This document shows, piece by piece, positions 27,662 through 37,227 of a stretch of 64,000 nt of DNA (position 1 is its first letter; the number at the start of each line of letters is the position of its first letter). Position numbers and translations under genes: made by a program. Source of the DNA: Aeromonas eucrenophila. Lineage in GTDB: Bacteria; Pseudomonadota; Gammaproteobacteria; Enterobacterales; Aeromonadaceae. Location of the stretch: assembly GCF_000819865.1 (NCBI RefSeq), contig NZ_CDDF01000013.1, positions 1-64,000 on the forward strand, given 5' to 3'. The notes beneath the pieces were generated by a model. That model worked only from the letters and a program-made list of their open reading frames with translations, was not told the DNA's origin and did no database searches.

Positions 27662-29128
27662 TCATGCCTCGATCAGGCTGCCTTGCTGTTTGCTGACGGT
27701 CGGCACCCCTGGCTCCACCTCTTTCAATCGGGCGGTGAAGTGGCGCAGCACCGCCGGCTCATAGATAAAGTCGAGACCCTTGACGTTTTTGGCGTTCTTC
27801 TTCACCTCGCCGAACGCCTCGATGACGAAGTCCATGTGGGTCTGGGTATAGGTGGCGCGCGGTATGGTCAGGCGCAGCAGCTCCGCCGGGCAGGGGTGCT
27901 GCTTGCCGGTGGCGGGATCGCGCCCCAGCAGCAATGAGCCGATCTCCACCGCCCGGATGCCGGCGACCTTGTAGAGCTCGCACGCCAGGGCGTGGGCCGG
28001 GAACTGATCCGCCGGAATGTGGGGCAACAGCTTGCCTGCGTCCACGAAGGCCGCGTGACCGCCGGCCTGCTGGCACACCACGCCGATGGCCTCCAGCCCG
28101 TTCACCAGGTACTGCACCTGGCCGATGCGATAGGCCAGCCAGTCCTGGCGCATGCCGTCGCGCAGGCCGACCGCGAGCCGCTCCATGGCGCCCCCCTCCA
28201 GGCCGCCGTAAGTCGGGAAGCCCTCCTGCACCACGCACAGGGTGCGGCACTCGGTGTAGACGTCCAGCATGCTGTCGTCCTTGAAGCAGAGCAGGCCGCC
28301 CATCTGCACCATGGCGTCCTTCTTGGCGGACATGGCGAGGCCATCCGCGTACTTGTAGGACTCCATGGTGATCGCCTCTATGCTCCAGTCGGCGTAGCCA
28401 GGCTCGCGCTGCTGGATGAAGTAGGCGTTCTCGGCGAAGCGGGCCGAATCCATGATCACCGGGATGTCGTACTTGCGGGCGATTTCATACACCGCCTTCA
28501 GGTTGGCGATGGAGACCGGCTGGCCGCCGGCGGAGTTGCAGGTTATGGTGCTGACGATGTAGGGCACGTTGGCCGGGCCCGCCTCCAGGATGGCCTCCTC
28601 CAGCTTCACCAGATCGAAGTTGCCCTTGAAGTCGGCGGTGACCGAGGTATCGAACGCCTCCTTGATATAGACGTTCTTCGCCACGCAGCAGTTGATCTGG
28701 GTGTGGCCCTGGGTGGTGTCGAAGAAGTAGTTGGAGAGCGCCACCATCTTCTTGCGATCCAGCCCCTTCTCCTGCTCCCGCTTCTTGATCAGCACGGGGA
28801 TGTAGATCTGCTCGGCGCCGCGCCCCTGGTGGGTGGGGATGGTCAGCGAATAACCGAAGATCTCCTGCACCGCCTGCTGCAGCGCATAATAGCTGCGGCT
28901 GCCGCTGTAGGCCTCATCGCCGCGCAGCATGGCGGCCTGCATGTTCTGGGTGATGGCGCCGGTGCCGCTGTCGGTCAGCAAGTCGATGAACACGTCCTCG
29001 CTGTCCAGCAGGAAGGGGTTCATGCCCGCCCGGACTATGGCCTCGTCCCGGTAGGCGCGGGTGGTGCGCTTGACCGGCTCGATGACACGAATACGAAACG
29101 GCTCGGGAAGATGCTTGAAGTTTTCCAT
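27662..29128 (-). CDS. tnaA: Tryptophanase
   Basis: A 488-residue PLP enzyme that splits tryptophan into indole, pyruvate and ammonia. [26 protein letters not shown] and most of the chain are nearly the same as E. coli TnaA (471). The PLP lysine is in [17 protein letters not shown]. The C-terminus is about 15 residues longer. The true start is 29128; the frame extends upstream only as leader sequence. Weak ribosome site, as expected for a gene controlled by its TnaC leader 200 bases upstream. Confidence 0.96.
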   Translation of the reverse strand: MENFKHLPEPFRIRVIEPVKRTTRAYRDEAIVRAGMNPFLLDSEDVFIDLLTDSGTGAITQNMQAAMLRGDEAYSGSRSYYALQQAVQEIFGYSLTIPTHQGRGAEQIYIPVLIKKREQEKGLDRKKMVALSNYFFDTTQGHTQINCCVAKNVYIKEAFDTSVTADFKGNFDLVKLEEAILEAGPANVPYIVSTITCNSAGGQPVSIANLKAVYEIARKYDIPVIMDSARFAENAYFIQQREPGYADWSIEAITMESYKYADGLAMSAKKDAMVQMGGLLCFKDDSMLDVYTECRTLCVVQEGFPTYGGLEGGAMERLAVGLRDGMRQDWLAYRIGQVQYLVNGLEAIGVVCQQAGGHAAFVDAGKLLPHIPADQFPAHALACELYKVAGIRAVEIGSLLLGRDPATGKQHPCPAELLRLTIPRATYTQTHMDFVIEAFGEVKKNAKNVKGLDFIYEPAVLRHFTARLKEVEPGVPTVSKQQGSLIEA

Positions 29129-29329
29129 GGTATGGATATCCAACTTTAAATATTCAGGATGAGTCTCAGCCTCCGCCCTAATTAATAGTTGGCGGAAATA
29201 ATGGCATGAGATCGGGTGCACGCCAGCGACCCACCAATCAATATGGCGAGCGAGGTTGCAGATTATTTAGATTCAGGAGTTTGGGCAGGCCTGGTTTATT
29301 GTCAGCAATAGCCAAGCGGCCACGGGGAA
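29129..29329 (-). promoter_or_regulatory. tnaC-tnaA spacer (likely Rho-dependent attenuation region)
   Basis: 201 bases without a gene between the tnaC stop and the tnaA start. In E. coli this spacer holds a rut/boxA site and Rho-dependent pause sites. On the coding strand the first part is C-rich and G-poor in places (AACCAGGCCTGCCCAAACTCC), which fits Rho loading. No intrinsic terminator is visible. Confidence 0.6.
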
Positions 29330-29449
29330 TTACAGCGGGAAGAAGAAGGCGATCTTGTGATCCAGGGTAAACCACTTGGGGGAAGCAATCAGGGTAGCCA
29401 TGTTATTGCTCATCTGGTGATTGAATAACGCCGAATTAACATGGGTCAT
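29330..29449 (-). CDS. tnaC: TnaC tryptophanase leader peptide
   Basis: A 39-codon ORF ending SPKWFTLDHKIAFFFPL. The signature of regulatory TnaC peptides is complete: Trp26, Asp30 at +4 and Pro38 at +12 (E. coli W12, D16, P24). The tail AFFFP matches the Proteus type, with one residue after the Pro. With free tryptophan the nascent peptide should stall the ribosome at its stop codon and block Rho, letting tnaA be transcribed. Start taken at 29449 with AAAGG about nine bases upstream; internal Met codons 13 and 17 are alternatives. Confidence 0.88.
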   Translation of the reverse strand: MTHVNSALFNHQMSNNMATLIASPKWFTLDHKIAFFFPL

Positions 29450-29595
29450 TATGGTTGGCCTTTATTCATTCGCAATTGCCAGATGAGCAAATTGGGATGG
29501 CGTTAACAGTTTTATCGGGGGGAGGGATATATGGCCACTCCCCCGTTAACTCTATTGAGCCAGGAAAAACTCAATATTTCCCGGCCGAGCCGGCC

Positions 29596-30813
29596 TCAGT
29601 GGTTCAGCCAGGGTAGCCGTTGCAGCAGCCAGTGGCGCTGTTCCAACGACGTTTGGCTGACCCAGGTATCCAGCAGGCCATGGGAGAGCAGCGGCAGCAC
29701 CAGCAGCAACAGGCAGAGCAACCCCAGCAGCCAGGCGGGGCTGAGCCGCCGACGCGGGCTGCCAAGGTGCAGTGCATCGGCCCGCTTGGGGCAGGCGGCG
29801 ACGCAGCTCAGGCAGCTGGTGCACTCGAGGCTCTGCACCGCGATCAGCTGATGCACCTGGATGCGGGATGGGCAGGCCCGGCTGCACTTGTCGCAGTCGT
29901 GGCCCTGGCTACGCAGGCAGCGGGCCGGATCCCGGCGAATGCGCAGGGGAGTCAGCAGACCGAGCAAAGACAGCCAGCCGCCGTAGGGACAGAGGTAGCG
30001 GCAGAAGCCCTGCCGGAAGGCGACGGTGAGCAGCAGCACCCAGCCGAGGCAGAGGCTGGAGATCAGGTTCAGGTTGAAGAAGAAGGCCCCCATCTTCATG
30101 TCCGCCGCCTGATGGTAGGGGCTGATGAAGTAGCCGGGCAGGGCAATGCTTGGCACCGCGATCAACACGATAAACAGCAGGAAGCAGAGCACCAGGAACT
30201 TCTGGCCACGCAGGACAAGGTCCAGCCAGCGCGGCGGCGTCCACTCCCCCGGCAGCAGGCGCGAGCGCAGGCCGTGCAGCCACTCCCCCACCAGCCCGAG
30301 CGGACAGAACCAGGAGCAGAACGCCCGCCCCAGCAGCAGGGCCGACAGGCTGAGCACCAGCACCGTGATGGTCGCCGCCGGATGGTGGGGATCCTGAATG
30401 CCCTGGCTGAGCCAGGCCCGCAACCCGAGCCCGCCGGCGATGGGCAGGAAGCCGTCCACCACGTCCGGGCGCATCAGCAAGGGGGTCTCCCCCTGCCCCA
30501 GCTGCCAGATATAGATGCCGTACTGCACCGTCACCAGCCCCCAGCAGAACAGCAGCAGGTGGCGGGTCCACCCCCGCAGCGACTGGCTGTTGATCTCGGC
30601 CAGCGCCGGCAAGGGCCGGAGGCGATGCAGCAGGCCGAGGCCGCCGACCACCAGCCCCAGCGCGAGCCAGAGCACCGAGTCCGCCGCCACCAGCCAGACG
30701 GCACCGGCAAGCACGAGGGAGAGAGTCCAGACCCAACCGCTACGCCCCTGCCACAACAGCAGGACCAGATAGACCAGGCCAGAGGCCATGGTCACGGCTT
30801 CGATCACACTCAT
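29596..30813 (-). CDS. NapH/NosR-type 4Fe-4S membrane protein
   Basis: 405 residues. About six TM helices in the first 270 residues carry the paired membrane motifs FCSWFCPLG and CRYLCPYG. A ferredoxin domain follows with C-x7-C-x2-C-x3-CP and CTSCLSCVAACP (about 305-350), then a last TM helix. Such proteins move electrons between quinol and periplasmic or cytoplasmic partners. It is the last gene on the same strand as norVW and the YeaR-like gene, after a 142-base gap, so a role in NO or nitrate stress is inferred. Confidence 0.85.
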   Translation of the reverse strand: MSVIEAVTMASGLVYLVLLLWQGRSGWVWTLSLVLAGAVWLVAADSVLWLALGLVVGGLGLLHRLRPLPALAEINSQSLRGWTRHLLLFCWGLVTVQYGIYIWQLGQGETPLLMRPDVVDGFLPIAGGLGLRAWLSQGIQDPHHPAATITVLVLSLSALLLGRAFCSWFCPLGLVGEWLHGLRSRLLPGEWTPPRWLDLVLRGQKFLVLCFLLFIVLIAVPSIALPGYFISPYHQAADMKMGAFFFNLNLISSLCLGWVLLLTVAFRQGFCRYLCPYGGWLSLLGLLTPLRIRRDPARCLRSQGHDCDKCSRACPSRIQVHQLIAVQSLECTSCLSCVAACPKRADALHLGSPRRRLSPAWLLGLLCLLLLVLPLLSHGLLDTWVSQTSLEQRHWLLQRLPWLNH

Positions 30814-30955
30814 TCTTCCCCCACTGCGCTCATTCGGATCAGGGGCTCAGGATAACGAACATCTGAGTTGATTATTTTGATCTGCATGGGCAGTGGGGGT
30901 CATTCGCACCGATCGCCTCCCCCGGTGACTCACCCCTTGCGGCTGTTGAACCTTA

Positions 30956-31294
30956 TTATTTCCGGCTGTTGAACAGGGGCTGATCCGACGAACCCTGCTC
31001 GGCCCAGAAGTGGATGTTGAAGCGGGCATCCTCGGACAGCTCGACCCTGTGCCAGTACTGGGGCGGACTGGTGGCAAACTGGCCGGCCCGGATCACCAGG
31101 CTTATCTCCGGCTCCTCGGCCTGCTCGTTGGCAAAGCCGTGGTAGGTGACTGTACCCTCCATCACGCAGAGCTGGCCGAACACGCCGGCCGCGGTGTTGT
31201 GATGGGTGAGCAGGGCCTGGGGCACGCTCTGACGGGTGAAGAAGGGAGTGGAGCGACGAACCACCCAGTGGGCGGGAATAAGGTGCAGTGACAT
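30956..31294 (-). CDS. DUF1971 (YeaR-like) cupin protein
   Basis: 112 residues of the small DUF1971 beta-barrel family, related to E. coli YeaR and to the N-terminal part of some TehB proteins. HNTAAGVFGQLCVMEGTVTYHGF, QFATSPPQYWHRVELSEDARFNIHFW are diagnostic; the His residues could bind metal. E. coli yeaR is induced by nitrate/NO, which fits its place 47 bases after norW. Start at 31294 with GAGGAGA. Confidence 0.87.
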   Translation of the reverse strand: MSLHLIPAHWVVRRSTPFFTRQSVPQALLTHHNTAAGVFGQLCVMEGTVTYHGFANEQAEEPEISLVIRAGQFATSPPQYWHRVELSEDARFNIHFWAEQGSSDQPLFNSRK

Positions 31295-31311
31295 CAGTTT
31301 TCTCCTCAGAG

Positions 31312-31329
31312 GGCCGGGTCGACCCGGCC
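31312..31329. repeat. Perfect 18-base palindrome between norW and the DUF1971 gene
   Basis: GGCCGGGTC/GACCCGGCC, no spacer, no T tract. May act as a partial terminator or RNA processing hairpin inside the nor operon. Confidence 0.65.
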
Positions 31330-31341
31330 TCAATCAATGAA

Positions 31342-32520
31342 TCAACGGGGCAGCTGGCGCAGCAGCGGGAAGGCGGCACTCATCTGATCGCCCCCCACCA
31401 CGAAGCCGCACAGCTCGCCATCGGCACCGTGGGCCTCGGCTACCATGCCCTGGCGATTCCAGCGGCATTGCCAGGCGAGATCCTCACCCAGGGTACGGCC
31501 TGCCAGTTGCAGCGGGTAGAGCGGCGTCTTCACCTTCACCAGCATGGGGGGCAGGGTCAGCGCGGTCGGCGTGCCGAGTAGGGTCTTGGCCAGGGCGTTG
31601 GCCCCCAGCACTATGGGTTGCAGGAAGGGAAGCAGCTGCCCCCGCCACTCGATGCCATCCCCCAGCGCGAAGATATGGGTATCGCTGGTCTGCAGCCTGT
31701 CATCGACCCGGATGCCACGGCCCACCTCGAGCCCGGCGCTCTCGGCCAGGGCCAGATTTGGCTTGAGACCGATGGCGGCAATCACCAGATCCTGTTCACT
31801 GATGCGGCCGTCGCTGAGGGTAACGAGCAAGCCATCGCTTGGACGATCCGGATCCTGCGGGCCTAAGCCGGCAATGCCCTGTCCCAGTTGCAGCTTCACT
31901 CCCTGCTCGCGCAGCGCCTGCAGCAACGGCTGGCTCAGGGCCGCCGGCAACAGGGTGCTCAGCGGGCTGTCGGCCAAGTCCAGCAGGGTGACCTCTTTCC
32001 CGGCGCTCGCCATGTCCATCGCCAGCTCGCAGCCAATGAGACCCGCCCCCAGCACCATGATGCGGCTGGCCTGCCGGATCCTGGTCTCGGCGGCGGCATA
32101 TTCCTGCTGGCTGTTGAGGGTGATCAGCAACTCGGCTCCCGGGATGGGGGGACGGGCCGCGCTGGCACCGGTCGCCAGCACCAGCTGGCCATAGGGGAAC
32201 TCCCCCTGCTCGGTCTTTACCACCCGCCGGGCGGGATCGATGGATCGCACCGGGCAGTGGGGCAGCAGCGTGATGCGCTGCTGCTCGGCAAATTCGGCAC
32301 CGCTCAGTCGGGTCATGGCGGCGGCGGCGCAATCGCGGCTCACCACGTGGCTCAAGTCCGGCTTGTTGTACTCATCACCGCCATCGGCGGTGATAAGGCG
32401 GATGGGCTGCCCGGCATCCAGCTTGCGCAGGCTCTTGACCAGCTGCTGGGCGGCGAAGCCGCTACCGATCACCACAATCTCCCGGCTGGTGCCAGCGTCA
32501 TTCAGGGTTGCTGCATTCAT
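31342..32520 (-). CDS. norW: Nitric oxide reductase FlRd-NAD(+) reductase NorW
   Basis: A 392-residue FAD/NADH oxidoreductase that reduces the rubredoxin domain of NorV. N-terminal FAD-binding motif [20 protein letters not shown], central NAD-binding [21 protein letters not shown] (about 150-170) and FAD motif [12 protein letters not shown] (about 280). Its ATG overlaps the norV stop (ATGA), so expression is coupled. E. coli NorW is 377 residues. Confidence 0.94.
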   Translation of the reverse strand: MNAATLNDAGTSREIVVIGSGFAAQQLVKSLRKLDAGQPIRLITADGGDEYNKPDLSHVVSRDCAAAAMTRLSGAEFAEQQRITLLPHCPVRSIDPARRVVKTEQGEFPYGQLVLATGASAARPPIPGAELLITLNSQQEYAAAETRIRQASRIMVLGAGLIGCELAMDMASAGKEVTLLDLADSPLSTLLPAALSQPLLQALREQGVKLQLGQGIAGLGPQDPDRPSDGLLVTLSDGRISEQDLVIAAIGLKPNLALAESAGLEVGRGIRVDDRLQTSDTHIFALGDGIEWRGQLLPFLQPIVLGANALAKTLLGTPTALTLPPMLVKVKTPLYPLQLAGRTLGEDLAWQCRWNRQGMVAEAHGADGELCGFVVGGDQMSAAFPLLRQLPR

Positions 32521-34001
32521 ACGCAGGCCTCCAGCGCGCAGGGTTCGAACACCTCCTTGCCGATGCCGCAGCCGGGGCAGAGGAAGCTGTCCGGCACCCG
32601 GGCCCAGGGAGTGCCCGGCGCTACCAGCTGATCCGGCTCGCCCAGGGCCGGGTCATAGACCCACTGGCAGACCACGCAGAGCATGCTCTGGTCATCGTCC
32701 AGCGTGCTGGCAGCCGGGGCGGCGGCTTGAGAGGCCTGAGCTACCACCACAGGCGCCGCCGTCACGGCGGTTGTGGTGATCGGACGGGATGCCTCCAGCG
32801 GGTGCAGCGCCCACTGGCGGGCGAGTTGGCGGCCATGCTCGCGGCACTCGGCCAGCGCCGAGCCATCCGGCCGCCACTTGGTCTTGAGGGAGAGGCTGAT
32901 GTCGAAGCCCGCGTCCATCAGCCGGGTCTGGATGCGGTCCACGGCGCCACCGGTCCAGCCGTAGCTGCCGAAGGCCGAGGCGCGCTTGTTACGGAACCGC
33001 AGGCCGGTGATCTCCTCGAGCATGCCCGCCACCTTGGGCATCATGACGTTGTTCATGGTGGAGGAGCCCACCAGAATGCCCTTGGAGCGGAACACCTGGG
33101 TCAGGATCTCGTTCTTGTCGTGGCGGGCCACGTTGAAGATCTTCACCGCCACGCCTGGGTCCACCTCGTGGATGCCCTGGGCGATGGCATCGGCCATCAT
33201 GCGGGTGTTGTTGGACATGGAGTCGTAGAACAGGGTGATGCGGTCCTCCTGATACTGATCCGCCCACTCCAGATACTTGAGGATGATCTGGGTGGGATCC
33301 TCGCGCCAGACGATGCCGTGGGAGGTGGCCACCATGCTCACCGGCAGGTTGAAGCCCAGCACTTCCTTGATCTTGGCGGTCACCAGCGGGCTGAAGGGGG
33401 TGAGGATGTTGGCGTAGTAGCGCTGGCACTGCTCCATCAGCTCGGTCTGATCCACCTCGTCGTTGAACAGGTGCTCGTCGCAGTAGTGCTGACCGAAGGC
33501 GTCGTTGGAGAAGAGCACCGCATCTTCGGTCATGTAGGTCATCATGCTGTCGGGCCAGTGCAGCATGGGGGTCTCGATAAACACCAGCTGCTTGCCGTTG
33601 CCGATGTCCAGGCTGTCGCCCGTCTTGACCGGGTGGAAGTTCCACTCAGGGTGATGGTGGTGGCCGGTGATGGAGTCGATGGCGTTGTGGGTGCAATAGA
33701 TGGGGGTGCCGGGGATGCGGGCCATCAGCTCGGTCAGGGCGCCGGCGTGATCCTCCTCGGCGTGGTTGATCACCACGAAATCGATGCTGGCGAGATCGAT
33801 CTCTGCCGCCAGGTTCTGCACGAACTCCCGGCTGAACTTGTGATCGACGGTGTCGATCAGCACGTTCTTCCCTTCGCGGATGAGGTAGCTGTTGTAGCTG
33901 GTGCCCTTGTGGGTCTTGTACTCGGTGCCGTGGAAGTCACGAACTTCCCAGTCCCGTTGGCCGACCCAGTGAATGTTGTTTTTGACGTGGATGCTCATCA
34001 A
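32517..34001 (-). CDS. norV: Anaerobic nitric oxide reductase flavorubredoxin NorV
   Basis: A 494-residue cytoplasmic NO reductase. The beta-lactamase-like diiron domain (1-250) has the H-x-E-x-D ligands in NHAEEDHAG, then His in PMLHWPDSM and Asp in SNDAFGQH. The flavodoxin domain (about 255-400) binds FMN ([12 protein letters not shown]). A C-terminal rubredoxin has CVVCQWVYD and CPGCG. The linker between flavodoxin and rubredoxin is rich in Ala and Thr. GAGGAAC precedes the ATG. Transcription is expected from the sigma54 promoter upstream under NorR control. Confidence 0.96.
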   Translation of the reverse strand: MMSIHVKNNIHWVGQRDWEVRDFHGTEYKTHKGTSYNSYLIREGKNVLIDTVDHKFSREFVQNLAAEIDLASIDFVVINHAEEDHAGALTELMARIPGTPIYCTHNAIDSITGHHHHPEWNFHPVKTGDSLDIGNGKQLVFIETPMLHWPDSMMTYMTEDAVLFSNDAFGQHYCDEHLFNDEVDQTELMEQCQRYYANILTPFSPLVTAKIKEVLGFNLPVSMVATSHGIVWREDPTQIILKYLEWADQYQEDRITLFYDSMSNNTRMMADAIAQGIHEVDPGVAVKIFNVARHDKNEILTQVFRSKGILVGSSTMNNVMMPKVAGMLEEITGLRFRNKRASAFGSYGWTGGAVDRIQTRLMDAGFDISLSLKTKWRPDGSALAECREHGRQLARQWALHPLEASRPITTTAVTAAPVVVAQASQAAAPAASTLDDDQSMLCVVCQWVYDPALGEPDQLVAPGTPWARVPDSFLCPGCGIGKEVFEPCALEACV

Positions 34002-34047
34002 GTTGTTCCTCAGAATACAATAGCGAATGTGCGACTGAACCAGCTAT

Positions 34048-34063
34048 TGCAGTTGACGTGCCA
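34048..34063 (-). promoter_or_regulatory. Sigma54 promoter of norVW
   Basis: On the minus strand TGGCACG-N4-CTGCA: the -24 GG and -12 GC are correctly spaced, one mismatch to TGGCACG-N4-TTGCA. It lies 47 bases before the norV start. Confidence 0.83.
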
Positions 34064-34072
34064 ACTTGTAAC

Positions 34073-34090
34073 TCATTGTTTTTACAATGA
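34073..34090. promoter_or_regulatory. Inverted repeat between sigma54 promoter and NorR boxes
   Basis: TCATTGT-TTTT-ACAATGA, perfect seven-base arms, in the place where IHF binds in E. coli norVW. Could be a regulator site or part of the norR promoter. Confidence 0.45.
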
Positions 34091-34106
34091 ACGCAAAACA
34101 CTCATT

Positions 34107-34162
34107 GTCATTAAGACAGCCGATCTCTATAGTCAAAATCACAAACACACTGTCATTTGGAC
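34107..34162. promoter_or_regulatory. Three NorR enhancer boxes
   Basis: Three GT-N7-AC sites: GTCATTAAGAC (34107-34117), GTCAAAATCAC (34132-34142) and GTCATTTGGAC (34152-34162). Outer ones sit in TGTC-N5-GACA dyads. Three such boxes upstream of norV are the known arrangement for NorR hexamer assembly. The last box ends 7 bases before the norR start, so NorR may repress its own gene. Confidence 0.85.
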
Positions 34163-34169
34163 AATCACT

Positions 34170-35696
34170 GTGATCTCGACCGACAGCCTGGCGCGCATCG
34201 CCCTCGACCTGCAACTCGGCATCTCCCACCAGGACCGCTTTCACCGCCTGATCCAGAGCGTGCGCAGCCTGCTGCACTCCGATGCCTCGGCCCTGCTGCG
34301 CTACGAGGGGGGCCAGTTCATCCCGCTGGCCATCGACGGCCTGATGCAGGACGTGCTGGGCCGCCGCTTCGCGCTGGCGGATCACCCGCGCATGGAGGCC
34401 ATCGCCCGCGCCGGCGACGTGGTGCGCTTCCCCGCCGACAGCAGCCTGCCCGACCCCTATGACGGCTTGATCCCGGATCACGACGACTTCAGGGTGCACG
34501 CCTGCGTCGGCCTGCCGCTGTTCGCGGATCAGGCGCTGATCGGCGCCCTGACCATAGACGGCATGAACCCGACCCAGTTCGACGGCATCAGCGACGAGGA
34601 GCTGCGCCTGGTGGGGGCCCTGGCCGCCGCCGCCCTCAGCAACGCCCTGCTGCTGGAGCGGCTCGCCCGCCAGAGCAGCGAGCCGCTGGCCCCCGGCGCC
34701 CAGCCCGGCCCGGGCCAGCCGGAGATGATAGGCCACTCCCCCGCCATGGCTCAGCTGCGCCACGAGATAGCCGTGGTCGCGAGCTCGGAGCTGAACGTGC
34801 TGATCCTGGGGGAGACGGGGGTCGGCAAGGAGCTGGTCGCCAAGGCGGTGCATCAGGGCTCGCCGCGCGCCAGCGCGCCCCTGGTCTACCTCAACTGCGC
34901 CGCCCTGCCGGAGTCGGTGGCGGAGAGCGAGCTGTTCGGTCACGTGAAGGGGGCCTTCACCGGCGCCATCCACAACAGGGCGGGCAAGTTCGAGCTGGCG
35001 GACAAGGGCACCCTGTTTCTCGACGAGATAGGTGAGCTCTCCCTGCCGCTACAGGCCAAGCTGCTGCGGGTGCTGCAATACGGCGACCTGCAGCGGATCG
35101 GTGACGACACCCCGCTCAAGGTGAACGTACGCATCCTGGCCGCCACCAACCGGGATCTGAAGCAGGCGGTGGTCGAGGGGCAGTTCCGGGCCGATCTCTA
35201 TCACCGGCTGAGCGTCTTCCCGATCCACGCCCCCGCGCTGCGGGAGCGGCCGGACGACATCCCCCTGCTTGCCGGTTATTTTTGCGAACGCTGCCGGGTC
35301 AGCCTGGGGCTGGAGCGGCTGCGCATTCAGCCCCAGGCGCTGCAACTGCTCGGCCGCCATGACTGGCCTGGCAACGTGCGGGAGCTGGAGCACGCCATTC
35401 ACAGGGCGGCCGTGCTGGCGCGGGCCGAGCAGGGCAACCAGGCCCCCACCCTCGCCAGTCACCACTTCAATCTGGCGGCCGGCCCCCTGCCCCCGTCCAC
35501 CAGCCCCGGCGTGGCGCCGGTTGCCCCCTTGCCCGGCGGGCTCGGGCTGCGGGCCGCCACCGACGCCTTCCAGCTCACCCTGATAGAGCAGGCCCTGACG
35601 GCCCATGACGGCAACTGGGCCGCCACTGCCCGCGCCCTGGAGCTCGACAGCGGCAACCTGCACCGCCTAGCCCGGCGGCTCGGCCTCAAGGACTGA
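34170..35696 (+). CDS. norR: Anaerobic nitric oxide reductase transcription regulator NorR
   Basis: 508 residues (E. coli 504): N-terminal GAF domain that senses NO through non-heme iron (about 20-170; [22 protein letters not shown]), sigma54 AAA+ domain (about 190-420) with Walker [15 protein letters not shown] loop and LFLDEIGEL, and a C-terminal helix-turn-helix. No ATG is available at the homologous start; GTG at 34170 begins [15 protein letters not shown] in register with E. coli NorR. The frame is open far upstream, but that part is antisense to norV. Confidence 0.93.
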   Translation: MISTDSLARIALDLQLGISHQDRFHRLIQSVRSLLHSDASALLRYEGGQFIPLAIDGLMQDVLGRRFALADHPRMEAIARAGDVVRFPADSSLPDPYDGLIPDHDDFRVHACVGLPLFADQALIGALTIDGMNPTQFDGISDEELRLVGALAAAALSNALLLERLARQSSEPLAPGAQPGPGQPEMIGHSPAMAQLRHEIAVVASSELNVLILGETGVGKELVAKAVHQGSPRASAPLVYLNCAALPESVAESELFGHVKGAFTGAIHNRAGKFELADKGTLFLDEIGELSLPLQAKLLRVLQYGDLQRIGDDTPLKVNVRILAATNRDLKQAVVEGQFRADLYHRLSVFPIHAPALRERPDDIPLLAGYFCERCRVSLGLERLRIQPQALQLLGRHDWPGNVRELEHAIHRAAVLARAEQGNQAPTLASHHFNLAAGPLPPSTSPGVAPVAPLPGGLGLRAATDAFQLTLIEQALTAHDGNWAATARALELDSGNLHRLARRLGLKD

Positions 35697-35721
35697 GACA
35701 AGGCGCGCAGCGCCCAAAAAC

Positions 35722-35751
35722 AAAAACCCCCTCCTGACGGAGGGGGTTTTT
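35722..35751. terminator. Bidirectional terminator between norR and the LacI-family gene
   Basis: Stem AAAAACCCCCTCC/GGAGGGGGTTTTT with loop TGAC between convergent genes. Confidence 0.92.
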
Positions 35752-35787
35752 CGTTGCACCTGATGCGCCCTGTCAGCGGCGCAGGGA

Positions 35788-36792
35788 TCAGCGCAGGGAT
35801 TTGACCGAGCGGCGGACGATCAGCTCAGGCTGAACCGTCATGGACTCGACTTCCAGGGCCTTGTTGCGGATCCGGCTCACCAGATGCTGCACCGCCAGCA
35901 GGCCGAGCTCGGCCTTGGGATGACGGATGGTGGTGAGCGGCGGGCTGGAGAAGCGCGCCATCTCCACGTCGTCATAGCCGATCATGGAGATGTCATCAGG
36001 CACCTTGACCCCGGCTTCCCAGGCGGCGCAGATGGCGCCGATCGCCATGGGATCGTCGAAGGCAAACACCGCGGTCGGGCGCGGGTTCAGGGCCAGGATG
36101 CGCTGCATGGCATCGAAGCCGCTCTGGCTCTCGTAGTCCCCCTCGAAGATCTGCTCGTCCTTCAGGGTCAGGCCATGTTCGCCCAGGGCATCGCGCACCC
36201 CGTCCAGCCGCTGCTGGGTGGTCGGCTTGGAGAGCTGGCCCGTGATGCAGACGATCTCTTTATGGCCCTGCTCCAGCAGATGACGCACCGCCAGACGCGC
36301 GCCTATGCGGGCGTTGTCGTTGATCACGTTGGCGAAATCGCACTCTGTGCCCCAGTCCAGCACCACCTGTGGCACGTTCTTGTGGATCCGCAGCATGTCG
36401 CGCAGCGGGGTGTCGATGTCGGTCCCCAGCACCAGCAGGCCATCCACCCGCTTCTCCATCAGCATGCGCAGATAGTGCTGCTGACGGGGCGGCTGGTTTT
36501 CGGTGTTGCACAGGATCAGGCTGTAGCCCTGCTCGAAGCAGTAGGCTTCCACCCCCTGCACCACTTCCGCGAAGAAGGGGTTGGCACTGGTGGTCACCAG
36601 CATGCCTATGGTCTTGGTCGAATTTATCTTGAGGCTGCGCGCCACCGAGTTGGGCGCGTAGTTGAGTTCTGCCACCGCCTCAAGCACTTTTTGAGTCGCA
36701 TCTTCGCTGACCCGACGGGTGTGATTGAGTACATGTGAGACGGTGGAGATGGATACGCCTGCACGGGAAGCGACATCCTTGATAGTTGCCAT
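35788..36792 (-). CDS. LacI-family transcriptional regulator (RbsR/PurR-like)
   Basis: 334 residues: N-terminal helix-turn-helix MATIKDVASRAGVSISTVSHVLN with hinge helix NSVARSLK, then a periplasmic-binding-protein-like effector domain. NPFFAEVVQGVEAYCFEQGYSLILCNTE and the RMLMEKRVDGLLVLGTD region are closer to RbsR than PurR, so a sugar effector is likely. No ribose genes lie nearby; the neighbours are norR and the divergent liv operon. Good start context with a GGAGACAGAG block upstream. Confidence 0.88.
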   Translation of the reverse strand: MATIKDVASRAGVSISTVSHVLNHTRRVSEDATQKVLEAVAELNYAPNSVARSLKINSTKTIGMLVTTSANPFFAEVVQGVEAYCFEQGYSLILCNTENQPPRQQHYLRMLMEKRVDGLLVLGTDIDTPLRDMLRIHKNVPQVVLDWGTECDFANVINDNARIGARLAVRHLLEQGHKEIVCITGQLSKPTTQQRLDGVRDALGEHGLTLKDEQIFEGDYESQSGFDAMQRILALNPRPTAVFAFDDPMAIGAICAAWEAGVKVPDDISMIGYDDVEMARFSSPPLTTIRHPKAELGLLAVQHLVSRIRNKALEVESMTVQPELIVRRSVKSLR

Positions 36793-36975
36793 CTCTGTCT
36801 CCTGAAGATCAAAAGCGGAACAGTAGCAGATTTCCCGAATAAAGGCTTGGTTTTAACGGGAGCTGCCAGCGAATTGTCAATGCTGGCTAATCTAGGCGGA
36901 CATTTCTATTTGCGCAAACGAATTTTGGTCAAAATGAGAGCAGGCGCAGAGCGAAATATCGCCAGCTTTTTACTC

Positions 36976-37000
36976 TGACAATTGTCACCATGACAATTTG
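36976..37000. promoter_or_regulatory. Candidate operator in the LacI-family/livJ intergenic region
   Basis: Perfect 12-base palindrome TGACAATTGTCA (36976-36987) followed by a half-site TGACAATTTG (36991-37000); another ATTGTCA is at 36873-36879. The surrounding gap (36793-37227, 435 bases) is AT-rich, divergent, and holds no gene. It could be the LacI-family protein's own operator or control livJ. Confidence 0.45.
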
Positions 37001-37227
37001 TTATATGTATGTTACGCCATCATGGCGATATTAAACTCCAAAAATAGACAACCAATAGCGCATTAGTTCTGAAAAATCACTACCACCCCCTCCCCGGTTA
37101 GTATCTTTAACATCTTGTCATCGCAGGGCGAGGGATGATAGAACCTTGTCTATTACCGGGCTGACGGGATACAGGCTCGGAATGATGCGCAAAAAACGAA
37201 ACATTTCACTGATTAAGGGACGAATCA

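Noticed and set aside
30868..30881. FNR-like box TTGAT-TATT-TTGAT upstream of the Fe-S protein gene
   Set aside because: The half-sites are direct, not inverted (an FNR site needs TTGAT-N4-ATCAA).
32508..34169. Upstream extension of the norR frame making a protein of over 1000 residues
   Set aside because: The extension is antisense to norV, contains the NorR boxes and the sigma54 promoter, and NorR homology begins only at 34170.
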